From: an uncultured Shimia sp.
GTDB lineage: Bacteria; Pseudomonadota; Alphaproteobacteria; Rhodobacterales; Rhodobacteraceae
Reading direction: 5' to 3'
Assembly: GCF_913054185.1 (NCBI RefSeq)
Contig: NZ_CAJXIV010000032.1
Location: 1 to 38,714, forward strand
DNA length: 38,714 nt
Shown here: positions 38,608 through 38,714 of the stretch, piece by piece
Layout: every line of letters starts with the position of its first letter
Numbering within the stretch: position 1 is the stretch's first letter
Made by a program: the position numbers and the translations under genes
Notes under the pieces: generated by a model
Seen by the model: only the letters and a program-made list of their open reading frames with translations
Databases searched by the model: none
Told to the model about the DNA's origin: nothing

Positions 38608-38714
38608 GTGTATTCACACACAATATCTTTTCGGGACGACGAAGCGTCGCGCTCCAACAATCAGCGCACGTTTCTGATTTTTGGTGTCAACCGTGGCGGC
38701 ACAACCGCGACCGC
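38608..38714 (+). CDS. Start of a sulfotransferase-like protein (3' partial)
   Basis: 35 codons, open to the right edge. From a GTG at 38608 with AGGG eight bases ahead, the frame reads through FRDDEASRSNNQRTFLIFGV then NRGGTTATA. The G-V-x-R-G-G-T-T element after a hydrophobic strand resembles the PAPS-binding loop (G-x-x-R-S-G-T-T) of bacterial sulfotransferase-fold proteins, which usually lies this close to the N-terminus. The start is uncertain and the rest of the gene is outside the window. Its place right after the S10 terminator means a gene inserted between rplW and, presumably, rplB. Confidence 0.5.
   Translation, partial: MYSHTISFRDDEASRSNNQRTFLIFGVNRGGTTAT

Overview
The window is a stretch of chromosome from an alphaproteobacterium, almost certainly a marine member of the Roseobacter group (Rhodobacteraceae). 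The evidence is the protein sequences themselves (FtsK, LolA, AmtB, MlaA, the RsmD/Map/SfsA set, DnaE, a HisD-like HpsN of the marine type), frequent ATGA stop/start overlaps, and a fairly GC-rich coding style (estimated by eye at a little under 60% GC). I see no rRNA, tRNA, CRISPR array, transposase, integrase or prophage gene. Most of the window is ordinary core genome.

Layout: 1-1332 holds the end of ftsK, lolA and a small DUF465 protein. 1444-2182 is a heat-shock unit: a sigma-32-type promoter, a leader that looks like a ROSE RNA thermometer, hsp20 and DUF1150. 2234-4392 has a secreted hypothetical protein and the glnK-amtB ammonium operon. 4652-6829 is a class A penicillin-binding protein. 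6862-8227 is mlaA-mlaC (outer-membrane lipid asymmetry). 8420-11454 is a two-gene type I secretion unit with no substrate or outer-membrane partner beside it. 11530-14313 is a tight run of ridA, a glycerophosphodiesterase, a COG3146 acyltransferase and a pterin dehydratase. 14352-18404 holds a peroxiredoxin, an FAD reductase, rsmD, map and sfsA. 18452-21478 is a four-gene chain: CinA-N domain, GNAT, AhpD-like and OmpA-like. 21547-23264 is a more accessory patch: a mini WGR protein, an AT-richer HEAT-repeat orphan and a zinc-finger protein. Then follow an ABC ATPase without a permease, dnaE and slyX.

28313-32414 carries fatty-acid type genes (an enoyl-CoA hydratase, a FadH-like 2,4-dienoyl-CoA reductase) and a LysR regulator. 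32568-34781 is an IclR regulator divergent from hpsN, a probable sulfopropanediol dehydrogenase. 34800-36206 is a cardiolipin synthase. 36525-38478 is the start of the S10 ribosomal operon (rpsJ, rplC, rplD, rplW). It has a structured leader and a strong terminator straight after rplW, followed at the right edge by the start of a sulfotransferase-like gene.

The most interesting signals are regulatory RNAs rather than a new gene system: the ROSE-like thermometer of hsp20, the two-hairpin leader of rpsJ, and the break of the S10 operon after rplW. The HEAT-repeat orphan and the lone hpsN/iclR pair are the best gene-level candidates for follow-up.
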